From: an uncultured Desulfobacca sp.
GTDB taxonomy: Bacteria > Desulfobacterota > Desulfobaccia > Desulfobaccales > Desulfobaccaceae
Reading direction: 5' to 3'
DNA length: 11,535 nt
NCBI GenBank assembly: GCA_937958145.1
Contig: CALGOE010000085.1
Span: 1 to 11,535 of the forward strand
The notes below the pieces were generated by a model. That model made no database searches, was not told the origin of the DNA, and saw only the letters and a program-made list of their open reading frames with translations. Every line of letters begins with the position of its first letter. Position 1 is the stretch's first letter. Of this stretch, positions 1 to 7,681 are shown piece after piece. The position numbers and the translations under genes were made by a program.

Positions 1-460
1 CTTCACCCTGGCGGTGGCGGTGCTTGCCCTGGCCGTCTGGCCCGGCCTGCGTCAGAGTCTGGCCGGCACTATCAGCCGCGATCTGGGCTGGCAGCGTGCT
101 GCCGTTGACCTGAAGCCGGACGAGGAATTATTTCGGTGGGCCCGCAGCCAAACCCCCAAAGATGCCCTTTTTTTCCACGGCTCACCGCTCTTCCGCTTCC
201 GGGCGCAACGGAGCATCACCCATGCCCTGGGCGACCTTATTAACCACCGGGAGGGCCGCTATGTGGAGATTTTCCGCCGGTACCACCGGCTGGAACAGGC
301 CTATGCCGACCCCGCGACACTGCTGGCCCAAGCCCGGCATCTTCAAGCCGATTATATCGTAGTGGCCAAAACCCGGCCGTTGCGTCTGCCCCTGCCGGTG
401 GTTTTTGAGAACGGCCGCTACCTGGTGTACAGCCTGGGCGGCAACGGAGATACGCCGTAA
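1..460 (+). CDS. C-terminal part of a membrane protein, probably a GT-C type glycosyltransferase (5' end outside window)
   Basis: The frame is open from base 2, so the gene begins upstream; a GTG at 14 lies inside it and is not a convincing start. About 152 residues are visible. They begin with one hydrophobic segment (FTLAVAVLALAVW), followed by a soluble domain of about 130 residues with the stretches TPKDALFFHGSP, RAQRSITHALGD and QADYIVVAKTRP. The two large glycosyltransferases downstream also end in a soluble domain after their last membrane helix, with a comparable 'GAD + hydrophobic strand ... P' element (GADFLLFH, GADYFLW). By analogy and by context this is probably the periplasmic tail of another polytopic sugar transferase or envelope-glycan protein. 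No catalytic residues are visible in the part present. It ends in TAA, 59 bases before the deacetylase, in the same direction, and is likely in the same operon. The family is not firmly identified. Confidence 0.6.
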   Translation, partial: FTLAVAVLALAVWPGLRQSLAGTISRDLGWQRAAVDLKPDEELFRWARSQTPKDALFFHGSPLFRFRAQRSITHALGDLINHREGRYVEIFRRYHRLEQAYADPATLLAQARHLQADYIVVAKTRPLRLPLPVVFENGRYLVYSLGGNGDTP

Positions 461-519
461 AACGGATTAATCAGAAAACCGTCAGCCGTAAATCAGGAAC
501 CAGGACCGGAGAATAATAC

Positions 520-1467
520 ATGCTTGCCCAGGATCTGCCGCCAAGATATGCCCTCATCACCATTGACGTTGATTGTATGCACGGGCATACGGAAAATCAT
601 CAGGAAGGGCGGCGACAGCGGGGCCGGGAAGATCGCTGCATCGATCTGAGCTATCAAAAATGGCTCCCCCGCTACCTGGACCTGCTGGCAGAGCAGGGCC
701 TGCGCTCAACGTTTTTCCTGGTCGCCGACTTTGCCCGCCAAAAAGGCAATGGGCCTTTGTTGCAACGCCTGGTGGCAGCCGGCCATGAAGTGGCCTCCCA
801 CTCTCTGACCCATCGCATCGAGCTGTGTATGCTGCCGCCGGCCGAGAAGGCCCGGGAAATCCGCGAGAGCAAAAAAATTCTCGAGGACCTCACCGGCCAG
901 GCGGTGGTTGGCTTCCGGGGGCCAGGTTATGCCTTTGACGCGGAAATTGCCCGCCTGCTGGTGGAAAACGGCTATCTTTACGATTCCAGCGTCGTGCCGG
1001 GGTACCTTTTTCCTTGGTATAAAAGAGTGCGGCGGTTGTATGACCGGCTGGTTTACGGCAGCGCCATCGTCCATCCCAACGCCCCGCCGCAGGTGGGCCG
1101 CAGTCCCTATATCATCTTGGCCGCCAACGGCCGCCGCCTGGTGGAACTGCCCTTGAACGTGTTGCCGGTGGTGCCCTACCCTTTTATTTCCCACGTCTTT
1201 ACCAGTGCGCGGAAATTTCGCCTGATGTATGGCCTCCTGCGCCACCGCACACCGCTCCTGGTCCACACTCTCCACGATTTTGAGTTCATGGATTGCGACC
1301 ACCCGGAGGAGTTTGTCCCAAGCCAGGCGGTGGCGTCGGTGGCCGGTCAGGACCTGCCAACCCGGCTGGCCATGCAGCGTTATATCTTCACGACCCTGGC
1401 CCGGGAGCGCCAGGTCGTCACGGCCCGGGAGTATGTGGAGAAATTTTTGGAGAAGCAGACAGACTGA
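520..1467 (+). CDS. Polysaccharide deacetylase, CE4/NodB-like family
   Basis: This 315-residue protein is predicted to remove an acyl group (usually N-acetyl or formyl) from a glycan or lipid-linked sugar by metal-dependent hydrolysis. The family motifs are in order. TIDVD at 14-18 supplies the catalytic base and a metal Asp (D16, D18). HSLTH at 94-98 is the metal-binding H-S-x-T-H motif. GFRGPGY at 131-137 contains the conserved Arg, and HTLHDFEF at 249-256 supplies the late catalytic His. The ATG is preceded by GGAG (508-511) at 8 bases. No signal peptide or membrane helix is evident, so the enzyme is probably cytoplasmic or loosely membrane-associated, which would suit a nucleotide- or lipid-linked precursor better than finished polymer. 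It sits between a membrane protein and a methyltransferase, with two GT-C transferases downstream. ArnD-type deformylases and PIG-L-unrelated CE4 enzymes are alternatives; the substrate is unknown. Confidence 0.88.
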   Translation: MLAQDLPPRYALITIDVDCMHGHTENHQEGRRQRGREDRCIDLSYQKWLPRYLDLLAEQGLRSTFFLVADFARQKGNGPLLQRLVAAGHEVASHSLTHRIELCMLPPAEKAREIRESKKILEDLTGQAVVGFRGPGYAFDAEIARLLVENGYLYDSSVVPGYLFPWYKRVRRLYDRLVYGSAIVHPNAPPQVGRSPYIILAANGRRLVELPLNVLPVVPYPFISHVFTSARKFRLMYGLLRHRTPLLVHTLHDFEFMDCDHPEEFVPSQAVASVAGQDLPTRLAMQRYIFTTLARERQVVTAREYVEKFLEKQTD

Positions 1468-1502
1468 TAAACCTTTTAGATGCTTGGCGACAAGGAGAAT
1501 CT

Positions 1503-2126
1503 ATGACGACATCCTGGGAAAAAGAAGCGGTCGTTTTTGACGAAATCTATGAGGGAGGGGGCCTGGTGGCAAAGATTCCCCTCCTGGGACCTTTTATTCA
1601 ACGGGGCATTATTGAACGCCAGAACCGGGCCCTGGCGTTTTTGCAGGCCTGTGGGGCCCGGACCATTTTGGACCTGGGCTGCGGCGTCGGCCGGTTGGCG
1701 GTGGCCGCGGCCCAACAGGGCGTAACCGTCTATGGCTATGATATTTCGGCGCCGGCCATCGCCCAAGCCCAGGAGCGGGCCCAGAAGGCCGGTGTCAGCG
1801 ACCGCTGCCATTTCGTCACTGCTGATCTCCTCAGGGTGGATTTTCCCCAAGCGGATGCCTGGTTTGACCTGGGCTGCCTGCATTATCTGCCCGATCCGGC
1901 GCCGGTGGTGCAGAAACTCAGCCATGTGCCCCATCTGTTTTCCTGCCTGCCCATGAAAGGACATTGGCTGAGCCCGGTTCATTATCTGTACCGGACTGTT
2001 TTGCGGGGCCAGAAGTACCTGGAATTTTCGGAAACGGAGATTCGGCATCTCCTGGCGGCCTACCCTCATCTGCAGATTGAAGCCTCGGGAATGGTCTATT
2101 ATGTCACCACGGCGGTGGCCGGTTAA
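1503..2126 (+). CDS. Class I SAM-dependent methyltransferase
   Basis: A 207-residue Rossmann-fold methyltransferase. Motif I is ILDLGCGVG at 55-63, followed by the ribose-binding acidic residue D80 at the end of the second strand (YGYDIS). The motif II region is ADLLRVDFP at 107-115, and FDLGCLHYLPD at 121-131 is the usual strand-4/post-I segment of methyltransferase_11/25 type enzymes. The frame is open back to 1293, but ATG 1503 has AAGGAG (1492-1497) at 5 bases and gives a normal family length, whereas an earlier start would run inside the deacetylase gene. It lies 35 bases after the deacetylase, and its last 26 bases overlap the chosen start of the next gene. Context suggests a small-molecule or sugar methyltransferase acting on the same glycan, but class I folds do not reveal substrate. 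The C-terminal half is short. Confidence 0.85.
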   Translation: MTTSWEKEAVVFDEIYEGGGLVAKIPLLGPFIQRGIIERQNRALAFLQACGARTILDLGCGVGRLAVAAAQQGVTVYGYDISAPAIAQAQERAQKAGVSDRCHFVTADLLRVDFPQADAWFDLGCLHYLPDPAPVVQKLSHVPHLFSCLPMKGHWLSPVHYLYRTVLRGQKYLEFSETEIRHLLAAYPHLQIEASGMVYYVTTAVAG

Positions 2127-3930
2127 CGCCCCCCCAGCAACACTAACAAGCCGCGCAGCCTGGCGCCGGTGGTGGTTTTGGGGCATTGTGGCCCTGGCCC
2201 TGGTCTGCCGCCTCCTCTGGCTGGCGGTGGCCCAAAACTTCATCGGCGCCGATGCAGTGCGATACCTCTGGATCAGTCAGCATGTCAGCCGGGGGGAGTG
2301 GCTGCTGTTGCCGCAGCTCTATACCTCGCCCCTCTTGCCGGCCCTGACCGGTCTCTTGGCCCGCTTGACCCAGGATGAACTTATGGCCGGGCGCCTTATT
2401 AGCATCTTGAGCAATACCCTGGCCGTCGGCCTGGCCATGCTTTGGGTGCGGCGCCTTTTCCCGGCCCGACCGGCCTTGGCGGCCCTGACCGGCCTGGGAC
2501 TGGCGGTCAACCAGGTCTGGTGCCGCCTCGCCCCCTTTGTCCTGACCGACAACCTCTTTTACCTGTGGCTGATGGCCCTGCTGCTGGTCATGACCCTACT
2601 TCTGGAAAGCGTCACCTGGCCGCGGGCCCTGGTCTTCGGGCTCATCTGGGCCCTTTTGTTTTTCAGTCGGGAAATCGGCTTATACGGCGGCGGCGCTGTC
2701 TTTCTGGTCCTCCTGGCCGCCCTGTCCTCTCGCCGGCGGCAGCAACCAGAAACCGGCCGGGCGCTTTGGCGGCTGACGGTGGGCAGCCTCAGTGTCCTGG
2801 TCCTGCTCCTGAGTCTGTGGGCGGCCTGGTACTATCAGTCCCTGGGCATTCTCTCCATTGGCGAGGGCCGCCGGTTTTACACCAGTTACACGCAGACCTT
2901 TGACCGGGAGAAACGGCACCCCCATTATGTGAACGGCACCTCGTCCTTTTTCCACCTGCGGCCCTATGAAATGATGGAGTTTACCCGCTTCCCGGCGCCC
3001 CAGGACCCGCGCTATCCCCCTTCCGGCGCCGCCCGCCTCTGGCAGCACCCCAAAGACACCCTCCTGATTTTTTGGGATAATTTGCGGTGGAGTGCCAAAG
3101 AACTTGAGCGGGTCTCCCTGGTGGGTTGGCTCACCCTGGTTATTCTGGTGCCGGTGGGCCTGGTGAGCCGGCGTCTTTCCCTGCCAAGGCCGGTCTATTG
3201 GTCCTTTCTGGCCAGTCTGGGGGTCCTGGGATTGCATTTCCTCGGCCCGGTGCGGGAGGCCCGGCTCATTGCCTGGTTTTTTCCTTGGCTGTACCTGGCG
3301 CTGGCTGGCTTTACCCTGTGGCTCTGGCGCCAGGTTCAGGCCAGACAGTGGCCGCCGCTGGGCCAAAACCTGCTGCTGGCCCTCATTGCCGGGCTGTTTG
3401 CTTTTCATCTGCTCTGGCCGCATTATTTCAGGGAAATCCCCCGGCGCTGGGCCATACGCCAGGCGCCCCAGGTGCATGCCTGGGCTGCCTCTCAGATAAC
3501 CGATCTCTTCGGCCCCGGCGCGCTGATTGCCTCCCGGGAACCGGAGGTGGTCTGGCGCAGCCAGGGCTATTGGCTGGGCCTGCCCTATGGCACCCCAGAA
3601 GAGATAGTCACCTGGCTGTATCTGGGTGGAGCCGATTTTCTCCTCTTCCATGACGTGGTGCCGATTCCCGAGGAGGAGAAAATTTTTTGGGGCCATCCGC
3701 AGGAGTTGACCGGCCGCTTCCCGGAATTGGAATTGGCAGCAGAATTTAATGTCCCGGCGGTATCAGCTTATGGGCGCCACGGCCGCCTGTTTCGGTTCCG
3801 TCCTCGGCCGGAAAAGTTGGCTGCTCTGCGCCAGGAGTTCCCGTGGGCCGGCACCCATCCCCGGCGGACCGGGGCTTGGGCCCCGGAAAAACGCCGGTCT
3901 TTGGGGCCCGAGAAGGAAGCGGTCCAGTGA
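2101..3930 (+). CDS. Polytopic GT-C type glycosyltransferase, GT39/RgtA-D-like, tandem copy 1
   Basis: A 609-residue integral membrane protein with roughly ten or more hydrophobic segments between residues 24 and 440, then a soluble C-terminal domain (441-609). Such enzymes transfer a sugar from a polyprenyl-phosphate donor to an acceptor on the periplasmic face. The first helix (FWGIVALALVCRLLW) is followed by GADAVRYLW, which places D51 in the first external loop where GT-C enzymes carry the catalytic Asp. SREIGLYGG lies after a mid-protein helix, and LRPYEMMEFTRFP (286-298) lies in a large loop. The frame opens at a TTG at 2077, but ATG 2101, with CGGGA ten bases upstream, is preferred; both overlap the methyltransferase end, suggesting translational coupling. 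It is followed by a close paralogue. Assignment to the PMT_2/GT39 superfamily rests on topology and loop motif; donor and acceptor are unknown. Confidence 0.82.
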   Translation: MSPRRWPVNAPPATLTSRAAWRRWWFWGIVALALVCRLLWLAVAQNFIGADAVRYLWISQHVSRGEWLLLPQLYTSPLLPALTGLLARLTQDELMAGRLISILSNTLAVGLAMLWVRRLFPARPALAALTGLGLAVNQVWCRLAPFVLTDNLFYLWLMALLLVMTLLLESVTWPRALVFGLIWALLFFSREIGLYGGGAVFLVLLAALSSRRRQQPETGRALWRLTVGSLSVLVLLLSLWAAWYYQSLGILSIGEGRRFYTSYTQTFDREKRHPHYVNGTSSFFHLRPYEMMEFTRFPAPQDPRYPPSGAARLWQHPKDTLLIFWDNLRWSAKELERVSLVGWLTLVILVPVGLVSRRLSLPRPVYWSFLASLGVLGLHFLGPVREARLIAWFFPWLYLALAGFTLWLWRQVQARQWPPLGQNLLLALIAGLFAFHLLWPHYFREIPRRWAIRQAPQVHAWAASQITDLFGPGALIASREPEVVWRSQGYWLGLPYGTPEEIVTWLYLGGADFLLFHDVVPIPEEEKIFWGHPQELTGRFPELELAAEFNVPAVSAYGRHGRLFRFRPRPEKLAALRQEFPWAGTHPRRTGAWAPEKRRSLGPEKEAVQ

Positions 3931-5720
3931 CCCACCGGTCTGAGCCCTTGCCCTGCCCGGCGTCAGGCCACCGGTCATTTTGGCTCCCCTGGGGTATGGT
4001 GGTCCTGATCCTGGCCCTGGGCTGCCGCCTGCTCTGGCTGGCCCTCTTCCAGGGGGAGGTCGGCGGCGACGCCATCCGCTATCTGTGGATCAGTGAACAC
4101 GTCCGCCAGGGCCGCTGGCTTTTGCTGCCGCAACTTTTCTCCTCACCGCTGCTGCCGGTCACCATCGGCTTGTTTAGCCACCTTACCGGCGATGGGGTGC
4201 TGGCCGCCCGCCTTCTTGGCATCACAGGCAATACCTTAGCTGTGGCCCTGGCCATGCTCTGGGTCAGACAGCTGCTGCCCCAACAACCGCTCCTGGCCTG
4301 GCTCACCGGCCTCGGCCTGGCGGTCAATCATGTCTGGTGCCGCCTGAGCCCCTTTGCCCTGACGGAAAACCTCTTTTATCCCCTGTTGATGGGTTTGTTC
4401 TATCTGACGCTGCTCCTCCGGGAACGTCCTACCTGGCGCCGTGGTTTGATTTTTGGTCTGCTCTGGAGCCTCCTCTTTTTCAGCCGGGAGATCGGCCTGT
4501 TCAGCGGCGCGGCGGTCCTGTTGCTGCTGCTCCTCTGTATTATGGGACGGGCGCCGGGGGTATGGGCTGGCCTGCGACAGGCCACACCATTCCTGGCCGG
4601 CGCCCTGCCGGTGACCCTGCTGCTCGTGAGCCTCTGGGTTTTTTGGTTCCATCAGGCCTTTGGCATCGTCTCTTTGGGAGAAGGCCATCGTTTCTATGCG
4701 GAGTATGCCACCACCTTTGCGCGCAGCCGGGAAACTGAGTATCCGGGCTATAAGCAGGGGGAAATCGCCTTCTTTCGCCTGCGGCCGTATGAAATGATGG
4801 AGTATACCCGCTTTCCCCGGCCCGGAGACGAGCGCTACCCCCGGGGCAGCGCCGTGCAGCTTTTAGGCCAGCCGATGACCCTGGCCGGGCTCATCGGGGA
4901 TAACCTGAGGTGGACCCTGCAGGCCTTCCAGAAAGTCACCCTGCCGGGGTTTTTCATGCTGTTCGTAATCTTGCCGCTGGGGTGGCTGAGTGGCCGGGTG
5001 CGCCTCCCCACGGCGACCCTCTTTCTGTTCAGTGCCAGCAGTGCCATCCTGGCTCTGCATTTCCTGGGGCCGGTCCGCGAGGCCCGTCTCATCGGCTGGT
5101 TCTTTCCTTGGCTTTACTTGGCCCTGGCGGTGCTGTGGCTCTGGCTCTGGCGCCGACGGCAACAATCAATGGCGGCTGCTTGGGCCAAAAAATTGGGGGC
5201 GGTTCTCCTGGCGGCGCTGTTGGGTTTCCATCTCCTCTACCCCCAATATTGCAAAGAGGTGCCCCGGCGTTGGGCGGTGCGCCTGGAACCCCATACCCAC
5301 ACCCAGGCTGCAGCCATGCTGCTCCAGATCGCCGGGCCGGGGCAGGTGCTGAGCAGTCGGGAGGCCGAAGCAGCCTATCGGGCCCAAGCCTACTGGATCG
5401 GCCAACCCCAGGGAAGCCCCGCTGATTTGGTGGAGTGGCTCTATCTGGGCGGCGCCGATTATTTTCTGTGGACGGACAAACACCCCCAGACACCGGCACA
5501 ACTGCTCTTTTGGGCCGACCCGGTCGCCCTGCAGCAGGTTCACCCGGAACTGGAGCTGGTCGCCGAGATCTGGGCGCCAAAAAACCAAACCTATGGCAGC
5601 CGGGCCCGGTTGTTTCGCTTCCATCCCCATCCGGCCCGTTTCAGGGCTTATCAACAGGCCTATCCCTGGGCCGGGACCCACCCCCGGGTAACCCTTGAGA
5701 AGCCTTCCATTGACCGATAG
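3927..5720 (+). CDS. Polytopic GT-C type glycosyltransferase, tandem copy 2
   Basis: A 597-residue paralogue of the preceding gene, collinear along its whole length and by eye around 60% identical in the first 200 residues. Shared blocks include CRLLWLA, the external-loop GGDAIRYLWISEHV with D48 as likely catalytic Asp, LTGLGLAVN, WCRLSPFALTENLFY, LLFFSREIGL, LRPYEMMEYTRFP (285-297), HFLGPVREARLI and the C-terminal PWAGTHPR. The soluble tail starts near residue 438. The frame opens upstream at 3843, but GTG 3927 has AAGGAAG (3913-3919) at about 7 bases and overlaps the previous stop as GTGA, a typical coupled junction. The longer version would add a helix-free Pro/Gly-rich segment lying over the end of copy 1. 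Two divergent copies kept side by side suggest successive transfer of sugars or a heteromeric pair. The exact family number and substrate are inferred only from fold. Confidence 0.83.
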   Translation: MTHRSEPLPCPASGHRSFWLPWGMVVLILALGCRLLWLALFQGEVGGDAIRYLWISEHVRQGRWLLLPQLFSSPLLPVTIGLFSHLTGDGVLAARLLGITGNTLAVALAMLWVRQLLPQQPLLAWLTGLGLAVNHVWCRLSPFALTENLFYPLLMGLFYLTLLLRERPTWRRGLIFGLLWSLLFFSREIGLFSGAAVLLLLLLCIMGRAPGVWAGLRQATPFLAGALPVTLLLVSLWVFWFHQAFGIVSLGEGHRFYAEYATTFARSRETEYPGYKQGEIAFFRLRPYEMMEYTRFPRPGDERYPRGSAVQLLGQPMTLAGLIGDNLRWTLQAFQKVTLPGFFMLFVILPLGWLSGRVRLPTATLFLFSASSAILALHFLGPVREARLIGWFFPWLYLALAVLWLWLWRRRQQSMAAAWAKKLGAVLLAALLGFHLLYPQYCKEVPRRWAVRLEPHTHTQAAAMLLQIAGPGQVLSSREAEAAYRAQAYWIGQPQGSPADLVEWLYLGGADYFLWTDKHPQTPAQLLFWADPVALQQVHPELELVAEIWAPKNQTYGSRARLFRFHPHPARFRAYQQAYPWAGTHPRVTLEKPSIDR

Positions 5721-5738
5721 GACCAGCTTTGGGTTTTG

Positions 5739-5779
5739 TTGGCAACCCTTGAGAAAAGTTGATAACATAATTTGATAAT
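5739..5779 (+). promoter_or_regulatory. Candidate sigma-70-type promoter for the TPR/binding-protein gene
   Basis: The 111-base gap between the glycosyltransferase and the next gene is locally AT-rich. TTGGCA (5739-5744) and TAACAT (5763-5768) are separated by 18 bases; a second pair, TTGAGA (5749-5754) and GATAAT (5774-5779), has a long 19-base spacer. Either could start the transcript of the following two-gene unit. A GC hairpin lies just downstream. Support is consensus matching only. Confidence 0.35.
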
Positions 5780-5786
5780 GATCTTT

Positions 5787-5801
5787 GGCCGGGCGCCGGC
5801 C
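5787..5801 (+). repeat. GC stem-loop in the presumed 5' leader of the TPR/binding-protein gene
   Basis: GGCCGG, a three-base GCG loop and CCGGCC form a perfect 6-bp inverted repeat between the candidate promoter and the start codon at 5832. No T-run follows, so it is not an intrinsic terminator for the upstream operon. It could stabilise the leader, or be chance in GC-rich DNA. Confidence 0.4.
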
Positions 5802-5831
5802 TCGGCCACCGGGTGAGAGGTTTCTTTAGTT

Positions 5832-7667
5832 ATGGTTCCTTATCGCCGCTTTGCTGCATTCTTGTGGCTCCTCCTTCTGGCCGCCGCGGTCATCTGGCCC
5901 GCCGTCGGCCTGGCCCAAAGGGGCAGTCCACCCTCGGCCCAGGTGCTCCAGGAGGCGGAACAGCTCTATCGGGCCCATCGGTTTGCGGAGGCCCTGAGCC
6001 GCTATGAACAATTTTTGCAGACCTCGCCGCCGGAGAGCCAGGGCCAATACGCCTGGCTGCGCACCGCCGAACTCTACGGTATCCAGGGCAACTGGCAGGA
6101 GGCCCGCCGGCGTTATGAAGCCTTGCTCAGCATGAAAACGGACAGTGGTCTGGCCCTCCAGGCCCGGTACGGCGTCGGCCAGGCTCATTATAAGCTGGGC
6201 AACCTGCCGGAGGCGGAACGGGTGTTGGAAAACCTGAGCGCTTCCACCCTGCCGGCTGCTTTGCGTTTTAAGACCAACGCCCTGCTGACGGAAATCTCCC
6301 TGCAGACCGGCAACGTCAACCAGGCCTTCAGCCGTCTCCTCCTGGTCAGTAAAGACCTGATGTACGGCGAGGAAGATTGGTTCCAGGACCTGAAAACCCG
6401 GCTTCTCAATCGGGCCAGTCTGGCGGAACTGACGAACCTGGCCGATCTGTATCGGGATACCCCCTTGAGTGCCGGGGTCCTCCTCCAATTGGCCAAATTA
6501 GAGCTGCAAGCCGGTCGGACGGAGCAGGCCGCGACCTGGGTGCAGGCCTTGCAACAGCGTTTTCCCGAAAGCCCCGAGGCGGCTCAGGCCAGACCATTGG
6601 GTCTGCGGCCGGACCAGCCCCAGGCGCCGGCCACCCCCGGCGCTGTGGGCTGTCTGCTGCCCCTTTCCGGTGCGGATGCCGAGTCAGGCAGCCAGGTCAA
6701 AAACGGCCTGGAGTTGGCCGCGGCGCAGACGGGATTGCCCCTTATCATCCACGATTGCGGCGGCACAGCGGAGAGTGTCGCGGCCGCGGTGAACGAGTTG
6801 GCGGACGATCCCAGTGTTACCGCCCTCATCGGTTTCCTGCCGTCGGCCCTTGCCGATGCAGCCGCGGCCGAGGCCCAGCGCCTGGGTCTGCCGCTGGTGG
6901 CCCTGACCCAGAAAAAAGACGTGACTCTGGGGCGCCCCCTGGTTTTTCGGGATTTTTTGACCCATCGCCAGATGGTGCAGGCCCTGGTGCACTACGCCAC
7001 CGCCACCTCGGGCTGGCAGCGGTTTGCCATCCTCTATCCTGATTCCAAGTATGGCCAGACTTTGGCCCGGCAGTTTGGGGATGAAATCAATCGGCAGGCG
7101 GCCAGACTCGTGGGCCAGGCGTCCTACCAGGAAGGAGGGGAGGATGTGGCCCAGGCCGTCCAGACCCTAACCCAGATCCCGGCCACCCTTACCGGTGGGC
7201 CGGTCGTGGACGCCGTTTTCATCCCTGACGAGGCGCCGGTGGCGGCGGCCGCGGCCACAGCATTGGCCCTGACGCCCCTCCAGGGCGTCCGGCTGTTGGG
7301 CACTAACCTGCTGCACACCCCGGCTACCCTGAAATATGGCGACATCCTCTCGGGCATCGTTTTTGTGGACGGTTTTCTGCCCGGCGATACCGATCCCCTG
7401 AGCAAGGCCTTTGTCGCCGATTTTCGCCAGCGTTTTCATCAGGCCCCCGGCTATCTGGCCGCCCAGGGATACAGCAGCATGCGCCTGCTGGCCGAAACCA
7501 TCCGGCAGAACCCCTCGTTGCGGCGGGAAGCGTTGGCCCCCAAACTGCAGCAGCAAACGCCCCCCCCGGGATTTACCCTCTTTCGGGGGTTCAATTATGA
7601 ACGGGAAGCGGAGGTTGCCACCAGAATCATTACCATCCGGCAGGGACAATTCGTCCTGGCGCCTTGA
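5832..7667 (+). CDS. Secreted TPR + periplasmic-binding-protein-like fusion (LpoA / PBP-activator-like)
   Basis: A 611-residue exported protein. Residues 1-28 are a signal peptide (basic YRR, hydrophobic LWLLLLAAAVIW, cleavage near GLA/QR); there is no lipobox cysteine. Residues about 35-255 are TPR-like helical repeats (AEQLYRAHRFAEALSRYEQFL, YGVGQAHYKLGNLPEAERVL, LAKLELQAGRTEQAATWVQAL). Residues about 271-611 form a type I periplasmic-binding fold starting GCLLPLSG, with LIIHDCGG, ALIGFLPS, PLVALTQKK, FAILYPDSKYGQ and GIVFVDGFLP at the family's usual places. This is the domain order of LpoA/YraM, the outer-membrane activator of a peptidoglycan synthase, and of related 'penicillin-binding protein activator' proteins in Desulfobacterota; those are often lipoproteins, which this is not. 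An amino-acid or amide sensor/transport role is the alternative. GAGAGG (5815-5820) lies 11 bases before the ATG. It is 14 bases from the peptidase gene. Confidence 0.85.
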   Translation: MVPYRRFAAFLWLLLLAAAVIWPAVGLAQRGSPPSAQVLQEAEQLYRAHRFAEALSRYEQFLQTSPPESQGQYAWLRTAELYGIQGNWQEARRRYEALLSMKTDSGLALQARYGVGQAHYKLGNLPEAERVLENLSASTLPAALRFKTNALLTEISLQTGNVNQAFSRLLLVSKDLMYGEEDWFQDLKTRLLNRASLAELTNLADLYRDTPLSAGVLLQLAKLELQAGRTEQAATWVQALQQRFPESPEAAQARPLGLRPDQPQAPATPGAVGCLLPLSGADAESGSQVKNGLELAAAQTGLPLIIHDCGGTAESVAAAVNELADDPSVTALIGFLPSALADAAAAEAQRLGLPLVALTQKKDVTLGRPLVFRDFLTHRQMVQALVHYATATSGWQRFAILYPDSKYGQTLARQFGDEINRQAARLVGQASYQEGGEDVAQAVQTLTQIPATLTGGPVVDAVFIPDEAPVAAAAATALALTPLQGVRLLGTNLLHTPATLKYGDILSGIVFVDGFLPGDTDPLSKAFVADFRQRFHQAPGYLAAQGYSSMRLLAETIRQNPSLRREALAPKLQQQTPPPGFTLFRGFNYEREAEVATRIITIRQGQFVLAP

Positions 7668-7681
7668 GGAGCACAGTTGGC

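Noticed and set aside
1293..1502. Earlier start for the methyltransferase
   Set aside because: It would lie wholly over the end of the deacetylase gene. ATG 1503 has an AAGGAG site and gives a normal N-terminus.
2680..3696. 338-codon antisense open frame opposite glycosyltransferase copy 1
   Set aside because: Composition (Gln/Gly/Pro-rich, no hydrophobic core) is typical of a reverse-strand shadow; the + strand protein has clear family features.
3843..3926. Earlier start for the second glycosyltransferase
   Set aside because: The added residues are Gly/Pro-rich translation of copy 1's 3' end in another frame; GTG 3927 with a strong ribosome site and GTGA overlap is better.
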